Assembly (NCBI RefSeq): GCF_026627255.1
Contig: NZ_JAPNLM010000024.1
Span: forward strand, 62,001 to 126,000
Source of the DNA: Streptomyces antarcticus
Lineage (GTDB): Bacteria > Actinomycetota > Actinomycetes > Streptomycetales > Streptomycetaceae
DNA: 64,000 nt
Direction of reading: 5' to 3'
The translations under genes were made by a program, and so were the position numbers. The notes under the pieces are model-generated. The model was not told where the DNA came from. It saw nothing but the letters and a program-made list of their open reading frames with translations, and ran no database searches. This document shows, piece after piece, positions 7,691 through 16,602 of this stretch; position 1 is the first letter of the stretch, and each line of letters starts with the position of its first letter.

Positions 7691-7765
7691 GCCGGTCGGG
7701 CCGCGGGCTCGGGGGGCCGGTCGGGCCGTGGGCTCGGGGGGCCGGTCGGGCCGTGGGCCCGGGTG
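7691..7765. repeat. Three tandem copies of a 25-bp repeat
   Basis: Units at 7691-7715, 7716-7740 and 7741-7765 begin GCCGGTCGGGCCG. The first two differ at one base, and the third differs only near its end. They start one base after the acyl-CoA ligase stop codon. There is no coding role, and a minisatellite-like expansion is the simplest reading. Confidence 0.9.
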
Positions 7766-7932
7766 GCCGGGGGCGCCCCGCCTGCCCGGCGCCCCGGTTG
7801 GGCGGCGGGCGGGTTGTCGGGGCCGGGTTCCGGCCGGGGGGCTGCGGGGGGCGGGTGTACTGCGGGGGCGGGTCCGGCGGGGCGCGGTTACGGTGGGCTG
7901 AACCGTCCGGGGGGCCGCCCGAGGAGGGTGCA

Positions 7933-9510
7933 GTGCCCCGTTCCCGAGCCGCCGCCGCGGCCTGCGCGCTGGTCCTGGCCTCGCTGGGCACCGCTCCGGC
8001 CGCCCCGGCGCAGACCCCCACCGGCACCGCCGCCCGGGGCGAACCGCAGGCCCGCTCCCAGGGGCCGCGCGTCCGCTGGGGGGCGTGCCCCGAGCGTCGC
8101 GTGCCCGCCGCGATGCGGTGCGGGACCGTCGACGTGCCGCTGGACCACGCCGCCCCCGCCAAGGGGACCATCAAGGTGGCCCTGGCCCGTCTGCCCGCCA
8201 CCGGCCGCGGCCGGCACCTCGGCTCGCTGCTGCTGAACTTCGGCGGACCGGGCGCCCCGGGCATCGCCGGGCTCGCCGCCGACCCCGGGGCCTTCGCGAA
8301 GCTCGGCGAACGGTACGACCTCGTCGCGTTCGACCCGCGCGGGGTCGGCCACAGCGCGCCGGTCTCCTGCGCCGGCTCCCAGGAGACCGGCGAGGACGCG
8401 GCCGCCGACGCCGCCGCGCAGCTGGCCGCCCTGCGCGCGGTGGCCAAGCGCTGCGAGCTGGCCTCCGGGCCGGTCCTCCCGTACGTCGGGACCGTGCACG
8501 TCGCCCGCGACCTCGACGTGGTGCGCCGGGCGCTGGGCGACGCGAAGCTGAACTACCTCGGCTTCTCCTACGGCACCCGGCTCGGCGCCGTCCACGCCGC
8601 GCAGTTCCCGAAGAGCACCGGCCGCATGGTCCTCGACGGGGTGGACACCCTGTCCGAGCCGCTGGCCGAACAGGCCCTGGCCACGGCACGCGGCCAGCAG
8701 CGCGCCCTGGACCGCTTCCTGTCCTGGTGCGCCCACCAGCCCGGCTGCGTGTACGGGACCAATACCCGCAGCGCCAAGGAGCAGGTCGACGACCTCGTGG
8801 CGCGGCTCGACCGGCGGCCGCTGATCGGCGGCGACGGCTCGTACGTGACGGGCCAGGACGTGGCCGGCTCGATCGGCGCCGCCCTCTACTCGCCGCACGC
8901 CTGGCCCGCGCTGGCCGACGCGCTGAAGCTGGCCGAGGAACACGCCGACCCGGTCGGACTGCTCCAGCTCGGCGGCCCCACGGGCCCCTCCGACGAGGAC
9001 GACGGCGGGGACGACGCCGGGGACGACGGCTGGGAGGAGTCTCAGGGACCCGGCGCGGTGCCCGCCGACAACGCCGACGCCGCGCTCGCCGCCGTGAACT
9101 GCGCCGACGACCCCGACCGGTCGAACGACACGGCCAGTCCGGCGCTCATCGAGAAGGAACTGCAAGCCCTGCGGCCCGAGTTCGAGAAGGTTTCGAAGAT
9201 CTTCGGGCCGGGCCGGCTGATGACCGTACTGGCCTGTTACGGCCGTCCCGCGGGCACCGACTTCATCCGCCGGATCGACCGCCCCGGCGCCCCGCGGATG
9301 CTGCTCGTCGGGACCCGGGGCGATCCGGCCACCCCGTACGAGTGGACGGAGGAGACGGCGCGGCGGCTCGGCTCGGCGGTGGTCCTGGACCACAAGGGCG
9401 ACGGGCACACCGGCTACCTCACCTCGCCCTGCGTGCGGGAGTACGCGGACCGCTTCCTGCTCGACGGGCGGTTGCCGTCCGGGACGCGGTCCTGCCCCGC
9501 CGGGGAGTGA
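7933..9510 (+). CDS. Secreted alpha/beta hydrolase, TAP-like (tripeptidyl aminopeptidase family)
   Basis: A 525-residue protein beginning with a signal peptide (Arg-rich start, Ala/Leu core, cleavage probably after APAAPAQ near residue 33). The alpha/beta fold is shown by LLLNFGGPGAPG (oxyanion region), YDLVAFDPRGVGHS, the nucleophile elbow LGFSYGTRLG (Ser about residue 211) and a late GDGHTGYL that would carry the catalytic His, with the TAP-like C-terminal domain. GAGGAGGG lies 4 bases before the GTG. An Asp-rich insertion (SDEDDGGDDAGDDG, about residues 354-368) is unusual. Family members cleave N-terminal tripeptides or esters outside the cell. Substrate is uncertain; a lipase gene follows, convergently. 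Confidence 0.85.
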   Translation: MPRSRAAAAACALVLASLGTAPAAPAQTPTGTAARGEPQARSQGPRVRWGACPERRVPAAMRCGTVDVPLDHAAPAKGTIKVALARLPATGRGRHLGSLLLNFGGPGAPGIAGLAADPGAFAKLGERYDLVAFDPRGVGHSAPVSCAGSQETGEDAAADAAAQLAALRAVAKRCELASGPVLPYVGTVHVARDLDVVRRALGDAKLNYLGFSYGTRLGAVHAAQFPKSTGRMVLDGVDTLSEPLAEQALATARGQQRALDRFLSWCAHQPGCVYGTNTRSAKEQVDDLVARLDRRPLIGGDGSYVTGQDVAGSIGAALYSPHAWPALADALKLAEEHADPVGLLQLGGPTGPSDEDDGGDDAGDDGWEESQGPGAVPADNADAALAAVNCADDPDRSNDTASPALIEKELQALRPEFEKVSKIFGPGRLMTVLACYGRPAGTDFIRRIDRPGAPRMLLVGTRGDPATPYEWTEETARRLGSAVVLDHKGDGHTGYLTSPCVREYADRFLLDGRLPSGTRSCPAGE

Positions 9511-9521
9511 TCCGGCGGGGC

Positions 9522-9593
9522 CTGCGGCGGGTGGCCGCCGTGCGGCGGGTGGCCACCGTGCGGTGCGTGGCCGCCGTGCGGTGCGTCGCCGCC
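9522..9593. repeat. Four tandem copies of an 18-bp repeat
   Basis: Units at 9522, 9540, 9558 and 9576 follow GTGCGG(C/T)G(G/C)GTGGCC(G/A)CC and decay toward both ends. They fill almost the whole gap between the convergent TAP-like hydrolase and lipase genes. Confidence 0.85.
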
Positions 9594-9606
9594 GTGCGGG
9601 CCGCGC

Positions 9607-10809
9607 TCAGCAGTTGGCGCGCGTCGGGCGTCCGGCGAAGCGGTCCGCCAGCCAGTTCGCGACCGCCGGGGACTGGGTGATCACGCCGCTGACGTGCTCG
9701 CCGAGCCAGATGGTGTCGAACTCGACGTTCGCGCCCCGCGCACACCACTCGGAGCGCAGCCGGCTGCCCACCGCGTACGGGATCAGCTCGTCGGCGAGCG
9801 CGTGGTACTGGTACACGGGCGCCGCCGGGGCGGTGCGCCCCAGCCTGCTCTGGTTCAGCCGGGCCTGCCAGTCGGGCTGGGCGAGGGGGTCGCGCGTGGT
9901 CAGGTCGGAGATCCGCTTGAACGAGCCGGCGATGGCGTCGATCGCCACGCAGTTCTCCTTCATCGCGCCGACCAGCACCTTGCCCGCCGGGTTGAGGTAG
10001 GAGTCCAGCTTCAGCTCCGGGAAGGCCGCGTCCTGGCCGGCCGCCGCCATGAAGATGAGGCCGGACCCGTAGGAGCCGTTGTTGAAGTCGGCCACCTTCA
10101 GCAGGTCGGCGGGCACACCGCCGGTCGCGGTGCCCTTCACCTGGAGCTCCGGCGCGTACGAGCCCTGCAGCTCGGCGGCCCAGCTGCTGGCCTGGCCGCC
10201 CTGGGAGTAGCCCATGATGGCGACCGGGCCGGTCGCCGACAGCCCGGCCTGCGGCAGCCGCTGGGCGGCGCGGGCGGCGTCGAGGACGGCGTGCCCGGCG
10301 GAGGGGCCGACCGTGTAGGTGTGGACCCCCGGGGTGCCGAGACCCTCGTAGTCGGTGACGACCACGGCCCAGCCGCGCAGGGTGAGCTGCTGGATGAGGT
10401 TGGCCTCCATGGCGGTCCCGTGCGGGATGTTGTTGCTCGGCGCGCAGGAGTCGCCCATGCCGACCGTGCCGACGGCGTACGTGATCAGCGGGCGCGGGCC
10501 GGTGCGGCCGTCCTGCGGGACGATGACGGTGCCGGAGACGGTGTTCGGGGCGCCGTCGGCCGTGGTGGAGCGGTAGTGGATCTTCCAGGCCTTCGTACCG
10601 GTGGGCTGGCCGGGCAGCGGGTGGAAGGCGGAGGGGGCGCTGCTGACGATGTCGCCGGGCGCCCCGTCCTGTAGGGCGCCGGCGGTAGCGGCGGCGGTAC
10701 CGGAGGCGGCGGAAGCGGAGGCGGCGGCGGGGATCCAGGCGGTCATGGCCATCGCGGCCACTGCGACGAGGGCGGTGCTGCGCAAACGCGGGGGGTTTCG
10801 GAAACGCAT
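9607..10809 (-). CDS. Secreted lipase, LIP family (triacylglycerol lipase)
   Basis: A 400-residue exported protein: positively charged start (MRFRNPPRLR), a hydrophobic core, and a predicted Ala-rich cleavage region around residues 30-36. It matches the secretory lipase family, with PLITYAVGT, RGWAVVVTDYEGLG, the nucleophile elbow IMGYSQGGQA (Ser about residue 201) and a late HALADELIPY plus WLGEHVSG segment carrying the probable Asp and His. Two Cys pairs could form disulfides outside the cell. It is convergent with the TAP-like hydrolase and flanked by an AraC regulator. The ATG at 10809 gives a proper signal peptide; upstream in-frame extension lacks one. Confidence 0.85.
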   Translation of the reverse strand: MRFRNPPRLRSTALVAVAAMAMTAWIPAAASASAASGTAAATAGALQDGAPGDIVSSAPSAFHPLPGQPTGTKAWKIHYRSTTADGAPNTVSGTVIVPQDGRTGPRPLITYAVGTVGMGDSCAPSNNIPHGTAMEANLIQQLTLRGWAVVVTDYEGLGTPGVHTYTVGPSAGHAVLDAARAAQRLPQAGLSATGPVAIMGYSQGGQASSWAAELQGSYAPELQVKGTATGGVPADLLKVADFNNGSYGSGLIFMAAAGQDAAFPELKLDSYLNPAGKVLVGAMKENCVAIDAIAGSFKRISDLTTRDPLAQPDWQARLNQSRLGRTAPAAPVYQYHALADELIPYAVGSRLRSEWCARGANVEFDTIWLGEHVSGVITQSPAVANWLADRFAGRPTRANC

Positions 10810-10997
10810 GGGCGGCTCTCCCAACGGTCCGTGCGGGGGTAGGTGAGGCGAAGGTAGTGACCGACCGGTCGGCATGTCGCTGACCGCGCAGCTCACCTTT
10901 CCTGACCCGGACTCCCAACCCGTGCCGGACGGGGCCGGGGTGCGCCTTCGGCCCCGGGTCCCGCGGCCGGTCCGGCGCCCCGCGGGAGGGCGCTGCC

Positions 10998-12008
10998 TCA
11001 GCCGCCCGAGGCGATGCGGTACGCGCCCGGGGTCGTGCCCGTCCAGCGGCGGAACGCTCGGTGGAAGGCCGTGTCCTCCGAGAAGCCGAGCCGGGCGGCG
11101 AGTTCCGCGATCGGCTCGCCGCTCTCCGCCAGGCCGGCGATGGCCGCGTCCCGCCGGACGTGGTCCTTCAGCTCCTGGAACGAGGTCCCCTCCCGCTGGA
11201 GCCGGCGCCGCAGCGTCGCCGGGGACACCGCGAGCCGCGCCGCCACCTCCCCGAGCCCCGGCAGCCGCGGCGACGTGCGCAGCTGCCGGGTCAGGGCGCG
11301 GCGCACCTGCTCCGCGACCGTGGTGCCGTACTCCGGCCGCGACAGCAGGTCGAAGGGGGCCCGGCGCAGCATCGCGTCGAGCGCGGGCTCGTCCCGTACG
11401 AGCGGCGCGGTGAGCCAGTGCGCGTCGAAGGAGGCACCCGTACGGTCCGCGCCGAAGCGGACCGGGCAGTCGAAGAGGACCTCGTACTCCTCGGCGTGCG
11501 ACGGCGGGGGATAGGCGAAGGCGGCCTCCGCGAGCGGGATGCGGCGCCCGATGAGCCAGCTGCTCAGCCGGTGCCAGATGGCGAGCACGCATTCGGTCAG
11601 GAAGCGCTCCTCGTCCCGGTCGAAGTCGTTGCGGACGGTGAACCGGGCCTGCCCGCCCACCACTTCGAGCGCCAGCTCGGGTCCGCCGGGGAACAGCCCG
11701 TAGAAGTCGGCCGCGCGCCGCGTCGCCGCGCCGAGGTCGCGGCAGCCGAGCGAGGCGCAGCACATCATCGCGAACGTCCCGGGGCGGCTGGGCACCGGGC
11801 TCAGGCCGAGGAACTCGTCCTGCGTGACCCGGTACAGCGCCCGGAACAGCCGGGCGAACTGCGCGGGAGTGATCCGCGCCCGGTCGTCGCCCAGCAGCAG
11901 CGGCGGGATCTGCGCCGCCTGGAGCAGCGGCACGGTGTCGAGGCCGCCGGAGCGGGCCCCCGCGAGCAGGGCCCGTACGTGGTGCACGGTGATCGTCCGC
12001 CTCCCCAT
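10998..12008 (-). CDS. AraC-family regulator with N-terminal arabinose-binding-type domain (VirS/OruR-like)
   Basis: A 336-residue regulator. Residues 1-210 resemble the PF12625 ligand-binding domain (LLLGDDRARITPAQFARLFR, DEFLGLSPVPSRPGTFAMMC, ADFYGLF). Residues about 235-330 hold two helix-turn-helix motifs: EVAARLAVSPATLRRRLQ and IAELAARLGFSEDTAFHRAF, ending RRWTGTTPGAYR. This family includes mycobacterial VirS, which controls a neighbouring fadD/lipase-type operon. Here the gene is divergent from an acyl-CoA ligase (163-bp gap) and downstream of a lipase, so control of lipid-use genes is a sensible inference. Confidence 0.85.
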   Translation of the reverse strand: MGRRTITVHHVRALLAGARSGGLDTVPLLQAAQIPPLLLGDDRARITPAQFARLFRALYRVTQDEFLGLSPVPSRPGTFAMMCCASLGCRDLGAATRRAADFYGLFPGGPELALEVVGGQARFTVRNDFDRDEERFLTECVLAIWHRLSSWLIGRRIPLAEAAFAYPPPSHAEEYEVLFDCPVRFGADRTGASFDAHWLTAPLVRDEPALDAMLRRAPFDLLSRPEYGTTVAEQVRRALTRQLRTSPRLPGLGEVAARLAVSPATLRRRLQREGTSFQELKDHVRRDAAIAGLAESGEPIAELAARLGFSEDTAFHRAFRRWTGTTPGAYRIASGG

Positions 12009-12170
12009 GCCTGCGACGGTAGCCGCCGGGGACCCGGGGCGATACGGACGCGACACCACCCGTCGCCTCCGATGAGCGCTGCGGTCAGCACGGCTGACGC
12101 CTCCGGTCATGCCGCCGCGTCGCCCGCCCTGCCTAGCGTCGGGGGTCACCAATCCCCGGGAGGGCATGCG

Positions 12171-13958
12171 ATGGACGGTCGGCCGAGCACGCTGGCGGAG
12201 TTCACCCAGTGGACCGGGGAGCGGTACGGGCCCGAGACCGCCCTGCGGTTCCGGCCGCGGGCGGACGCGGACTCGGGCGGGAACGCGGACCCGGGCGGGG
12301 ACGCGGCCGCGGGCGGTCCGGACGGCGGGTGGCGGACCCGTACGTACGCCGAACTGGCCGCGGAGGTACGGGCCGTCGGGTGCGCGCTGCTCGGGCTGGG
12401 GGTCGCGGCGGGGGAGCGGGTCGCCGTACTGGCGGAGACCCGGCCGCAGTGGACGTACACGCACTTCGGGGTGATGGCGGCCGGCGCCGTCCTCGTGCCG
12501 GTCTATCCGACGGCGGGGGAGGAGGAGCTGGCCTGGGTGCTGTCGGACTCCGAGGCGGTCGCGGTGGTCTGCGACGACGAGGCGCAGCGCGAGCGGGTCG
12601 AGGCACTGCGGGGGAAGCTGCCGGCGCTGCGGGCGGTGGTGCTCATGGACGCGCTGCCGTCGCTGCGCCGGGCCCCGGAGGCCGACCTCCTGGCGCGGGC
12701 GGCCGCCGTCACCCCGGAGGCGGACGCGTCGATCGTCTACACCTCCGGCACGACCGGGCTGCCGAAGGGCTGCCGCCTCACCCACGGGAACCTCGGCGCC
12801 GTCCAGGACGCGACGCTCCCGCTGGTCCAGGGCGGGCCGGGGAACTCCACGTACCTGTACCTGCCGCTGGCGCACCTGCTGGCCCAGCTGATCCAGTTCA
12901 CGACGCTGCTGGAGGGCGGGGAGCTCTGCTACTTCGGCGGCCGGATCGAGGACGTCCTGGCGGAGTTGGCGGCCGTACGGCCCACCCATCTCCCGTCCGT
13001 GCCCCGGCTGTTCGAGAAGCTGCACACGGTGGTGCTGTCGCTGGCGGAGGCCCGCGAGGGCGGCCGGGAGAGCTTCGAGGAGGCGGTGCGGATCGGGGTG
13101 CTCGCGGCGGAGGGCCGGCTGCCCGAGTCGCTCCGGTCGGCGCACGAGGAGGCCGAGAAGTCCCTGTACTCCCTGGTCCGGGGCGCGTTCGGGGGCCGTC
13201 TGACCTGGGCGCTGACCGGCGGCGCCCCGATCGCTCCGGCGACCCTGGACTTCCTGCGGGCCTGCGGGATCGCCGTGTTCGAGGGGTACGGGATGACGGA
13301 GTCGGGCGGGGTCGTCTCCCTCAACCACCCGGGCGCGGTGCGGTACGGCACGGTGGGCCGGCCGGTCGCGGGCTGCGAGGTGCGGATCGGGGCGGACGGG
13401 GAGGTCCTGGCGCGGGGGCCGATGGTCTTCCCCGGCTACCACGCGAACCCGGCGGCCACGGCGCAGGCCCTCGACCCGGAGGGCTGGCTGCACACGGGGG
13501 ACCTCGGCGAACTGGACGGGGACGGCTTCCTGCGCATCACCGGCCGCAAGAAGGAGCTGGTCATCACCTCGGCGGGGAAGAACATCACGCCCACGGAAGT
13601 GGAGTTCGCCGTCCAGCGCTCCCGCTACGTCTCCCGGGCGGTGATGATCGGCGACCGCCGCCCGCACCCGGTCGCCCTGATCACCCTCGACGCGGAGGAG
13701 ATCACGGCCTGGGCCGCCCGCGAGGGCTTGGCCCCGGATGCCGACCCGTCCACCCACCCGGCGGTCCGCGCCCTGGTGGAGGCGGCGGTCGAGCAGGCCA
13801 ACGCGACGGTGTCCCGGCCTGCCCGGATCCGGGCCTTCCACATCCTCCCGGAGGATTTCTCGATCGCGGCCGGCACCCTGACCCCGACCCTCAAGCTCCG
13901 CCGCGCGGCGGTCGCCCAGCGGTACGCCCGGGAGATCGAGGAACTGTACGCGCGGTGA
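12171..13958 (+). CDS. AMP-dependent acyl-CoA synthetase
   Basis: A 595-residue adenylate-forming ligase with the P-loop SIVYTSGTTGLPKGCRLT (about residue 188), FEGYGMTESGG (about 370), the hinge GRKKELVITSAGKN (about 458) and TLKLRRAAV near the end. It resembles long-chain acyl-CoA ligases but is only a distant paralogue of the ligase at 5.8 kb. A low-complexity insertion (DADSGGNADPGGDAAAGG) interrupts residues about 37-54. The ATG follows GGGAGG by 7 bases. It is divergent from the AraC regulator, and the shared 162-bp gap should hold both promoters. The fatty-acid chain length used cannot be told from the sequence. Confidence 0.88.
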   Translation: MDGRPSTLAEFTQWTGERYGPETALRFRPRADADSGGNADPGGDAAAGGPDGGWRTRTYAELAAEVRAVGCALLGLGVAAGERVAVLAETRPQWTYTHFGVMAAGAVLVPVYPTAGEEELAWVLSDSEAVAVVCDDEAQRERVEALRGKLPALRAVVLMDALPSLRRAPEADLLARAAAVTPEADASIVYTSGTTGLPKGCRLTHGNLGAVQDATLPLVQGGPGNSTYLYLPLAHLLAQLIQFTTLLEGGELCYFGGRIEDVLAELAAVRPTHLPSVPRLFEKLHTVVLSLAEAREGGRESFEEAVRIGVLAAEGRLPESLRSAHEEAEKSLYSLVRGAFGGRLTWALTGGAPIAPATLDFLRACGIAVFEGYGMTESGGVVSLNHPGAVRYGTVGRPVAGCEVRIGADGEVLARGPMVFPGYHANPAATAQALDPEGWLHTGDLGELDGDGFLRITGRKKELVITSAGKNITPTEVEFAVQRSRYVSRAVMIGDRRPHPVALITLDAEEITAWAAREGLAPDADPSTHPAVRALVEAAVEQANATVSRPARIRAFHILPEDFSIAAGTLTPTLKLRRAAVAQRYAREIEELYAR

Positions 13959-13980
13959 AGCGGTGAGGGGCGGGGGGTGG

Positions 13981-14379
13981 TCAGGGGCGGGGCCGGTTCC
14001 TGGAGGAGTCCTCCGGGCGGGCCGGCTCCGCCGCGTGGGCGCTCAGGCGGGTCGCGGTGCTGCTCGACGTGTACAGGACCGTGCCGACGACGGCGACCGG
14101 GAGGGAGAGGAGGGTGAGCGCGAGGAGTCCGGCCAGGTCGCGCTCGGCTTCGCAGGACCCGCCCTCGGCCTCGGCGTACGTCTCGGGCTCGCGCGCGTCC
14201 CCGGCGTCGTAGAACACCCGGGACTCGCAGTCCTGGTCGGAGGGGCCGGCGAACGGGAGCAGCAGCTGGGCCGCGACCCAGAGCCACACGCCCGACGCCG
14301 CTGCGAGCAGCCCGAAGCCCCAGGCGAGCCGGCGGGCGGCCTGCTCGCGGAAGTCCCGCTCGTACACCAGTGCACTCAT
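13981..14379 (-). CDS. Hypothetical two-helix membrane protein
   Basis: A 132-residue protein with one helix at about residues 18-42 (LAWGFGLLAAASGVWLWVAA), an acidic probably extracytoplasmic loop with two Cys (SDQDCESRVFYD, GGSCEAE), and a second helix at about 80-103 (LLALTLLSLPVAVVGTVLYT), followed by a charged tail. No family is recognised. It is convergent with the acyl-CoA ligase gene (22-bp gap). The two loop cysteines could form a disulfide. Coding is supported by codon bias and the plausible ATG start. Confidence 0.65.
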   Translation of the reverse strand: MSALVYERDFREQAARRLAWGFGLLAAASGVWLWVAAQLLLPFAGPSDQDCESRVFYDAGDAREPETYAEAEGGSCEAERDLAGLLALTLLSLPVAVVGTVLYTSSSTATRLSAHAAEPARPEDSSRNRPRP

Positions 14380-14643
14380 GGGCCCGAAGCTAGCAGCGGC
14401 CGCCGACGGGGGTGGCCGGGAGCGGTGGGGGACGGGGCGCGAAAGCGGATCAAGAAGGGCAACCCGGGCGGCTGGTGGGGTCCTTGAACCACTCGTCCGT
14501 GAGGTTCCGGCGAAGCCGAGACGAATGGTGGGTCACATCTGCCGGGGGGACGGCGAGTCGCTGTCGAATACCTGATAGACAGTGGATATTCACGGCCCGA
14601 CCGGCCGTACGTTTTTAAGCGCTCCTGGGGGGATCGCCGCACT

Positions 14644-16365
14644 GTGAAGCCGCTTCACCGTCACCTCGTCAACACCTCGCGCAAGGTCCTGTGTACGGCC
14701 GCCCTCGCGGCCAGCCTCACCACCGCAGCGGTCGTGAGCACCCCGTCGACCGCCGACGCGGGCGAGTCCGAGCCCACGCCGGACAGCCCTCAGGCCGCCG
14801 CCCGCGGCGACGCGCGGCTGGACCTCCCCGGAGAGGTCGCCGACCCGCAGGTGCCCGCGGGCGGCGCGGCGCCGGAGGGAGCCAACGGGATACCCGCGAC
14901 CGCCCTCGACGCCTATCAGCGCGCCGGGCTGTCGGTGGCCGCCGCGCTGCCCAACTGCAAGCTGCCCTGGGAACTGCTTGCCGGCATTGGCCGGGTCGAG
15001 TCCGTGCACGCCTCCGGCTACGGCCTCAGGGCGGACGGCTCCACCGAGAAGCCGATCCGCGGCCCGCGCCTCGACGGCAACGGCTACGCCGAGATCCGCG
15101 ACACCGACCGGGGCGAGTGGGACGCGGACTCCGTGTACGACCGTGCCATCGGCCCGATGCAGTTCATCCCCTCCACCTGGCAGACCTGGGGAGCCGACGG
15201 CAACGGCGACGGCAAGCGCGACCCGAACAACCTCTACGACGCGGCGCTCGGCGCGGGCCTCTACCTGTGCGCCGGCGACCGGGACCTGACGAACGCCGCG
15301 AAGCTCGACGACGCGATCCTCAGCTACAACAGGTCGCGCGAGTACGTGAACACGGTGCTCGGCTACATGCGCCAGTACCAGGCCGGCGGCGGCGCCGGAG
15401 TCGAGAACCCGCCCGCCGGGAACTACCCGACCGCACCCCCCGGCACCCTGCCCACCCCGCCGCGCCGGACCGCCCCGCCGGTGGTCATCACCCCGCAGGC
15501 GCCGGTCAAGCCGGCCTCGCCGGTGAAGCCGACGACCCCGCCGGTGACCCCGCCCGAGAAGCCCGTACCGCCCGCCGCGCCGCACCTGGCCGACCTGACG
15601 CTGCTCGGCGGTGCGGGGCTCAAGGCCGAGACGGGCGCGGCCTTCGCCGAGGTCCCGAAGGTGAAGGTGGTCCTCAGCGACGGCAAGCCCGCAGTCGGCC
15701 AGGACGTCGTCTTCACGGTCGAGTCGGACACCACCGGCGGCACCGCCTTCCCGAAGGCCCCCGGTGCATCCCTGGTGGCCAAGACGGACGCGTCGGGCAT
15801 CGCCACCGCGCCCGGCCTCAAGGCGGGCGCCAAGCCCGGCACCTTCACGCTGCGGGCCTCCGCCTACGACAAGACCGGCAGGCTCTCGGTGGGGTTCACC
15901 GGCACGGTCACGGCGAAGCCGGTCGTGGACCTGCTGGCCCGCCCGGAAGGGTCGAAGCCGCTGTCGGCGGCCGCCGGTAAGAGCTTCAAGGGCGTCGAGC
16001 TCCGCGCCACCGCGCAGGGCAAGCCGCTCGCCGTGAGCGGAGTCGTCGCCGAACTGGTGGAGAAGAAGGACGGCGTGTGGGTCCCGGTGGACCCGGCGAC
16101 CGCGAAGGGCCCGTACTTCGAGGGCGCCAAGGAGGGCGAGAAGGCCACCAGGCTGGAGCTCCCCGCGACCGGAGCCGACGGCAAGATCGTTCTGCCGGAG
16201 CTGTTCACGGCCGCTGACCTCGCACCGGGCACCTACCGCCTCCGCCTGACCACCCCGGACAAGGTCACCCTGGTCCTGGACTTCGAGGTGACCGCCGCCG
16301 AGGCGACCACCCCGTCGAAGGACCCGGCCAAGGACCCCGCGAAGGACCCGGCGAAGACCCCCTGA
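14644..16365 (+). CDS. Secreted lytic transglycosylase with C-terminal Ig-like region
   Basis: A 573-residue exported protein. The signal peptide covers about residues 1-40 (KVLCTAALAASLTTAAVVS, ending STADAG). A transglycosylase domain of the SLT/MltB type spans about 95-240, with LLAGIGRVESVHASGYG (catalytic Glu about residue 119) and IGPMQFIPSTWQTWG. A Pro-rich spacer (about 255-315) leads to an Ig-like or invasin-like module (about 318-425), a further beta-rich segment, and a KDPAKDPAKDPAKTP tail encoded by 12-bp repeats. It should cleave peptidoglycan glycan strands during growth or germination. The GTG at 14644 follows a G-rich site. A very strong hairpin terminates it. Confidence 0.85.
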   Translation: MKPLHRHLVNTSRKVLCTAALAASLTTAAVVSTPSTADAGESEPTPDSPQAAARGDARLDLPGEVADPQVPAGGAAPEGANGIPATALDAYQRAGLSVAAALPNCKLPWELLAGIGRVESVHASGYGLRADGSTEKPIRGPRLDGNGYAEIRDTDRGEWDADSVYDRAIGPMQFIPSTWQTWGADGNGDGKRDPNNLYDAALGAGLYLCAGDRDLTNAAKLDDAILSYNRSREYVNTVLGYMRQYQAGGGAGVENPPAGNYPTAPPGTLPTPPRRTAPPVVITPQAPVKPASPVKPTTPPVTPPEKPVPPAAPHLADLTLLGGAGLKAETGAAFAEVPKVKVVLSDGKPAVGQDVVFTVESDTTGGTAFPKAPGASLVAKTDASGIATAPGLKAGAKPGTFTLRASAYDKTGRLSVGFTGTVTAKPVVDLLARPEGSKPLSAAAGKSFKGVELRATAQGKPLAVSGVVAELVEKKDGVWVPVDPATAKGPYFEGAKEGEKATRLELPATGADGKIVLPELFTAADLAPGTYRLRLTTPDKVTLVLDFEVTAAEATTPSKDPAKDPAKDPAKTP

Positions 16366-16438
16366 CCCGTCGGGGCGAGGGCCGCCCCCGCGGGTGCCGC
16401 CTCTGGGCCGTGGCCGGCCCGGCACGGCACGCACGTAC

Positions 16439-16492
16439 GTACGGCTGTGGGCTCCGGCACCGTGAGAACGGTGCCGGAGCCCACAGCCGTAC
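16439..16492. terminator. 25-bp perfect hairpin terminator with GAGA loop
   Basis: Bases 16439-16463 are the exact reverse complement of 16468-16492, around a GAGA tetraloop (GNRA type). It lies between the convergent lytic transglycosylase and cold-shock genes and probably stops transcription both ways; there is no T-run. Confidence 0.85.
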
Positions 16493-16520
16493 CCGCCACC
16501 CCACCCGGGAGGGAAAGGGC

Positions 16521-16562
16521 AGGAGCCCCGCCCCTCTGCTCGCGCAGAGGGGCGGGGCTCCT
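16521..16562. terminator. Second, 19-bp perfect hairpin terminator
   Basis: Bases 16521-16539 (AGGAGCCCCGCCCCTCTGC) pair perfectly with 16544-16562 around a TCGC loop. It lies 40 bases before the cold-shock gene stop and forms a double terminator with the neighbouring 25-bp hairpin. Confidence 0.85.
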
Positions 16563-16602
16563 TGGGTACTGCTTCCAACCGCGATGTGGTTGGCCCAGGC
16601 GA

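Noticed and set aside
11061..12170. N-terminal extension of the second acyl-CoA ligase back to 11061
   Set aside because: The extension is the antisense of the AraC gene and has no ligase features; the ATG at 12171 has a good ribosome site.
13625..14287. 220-codon minus-strand frame overlapping the acyl-CoA ligase end
   Set aside because: Shadow of the ligase and of the small membrane protein; no coding signature of its own.
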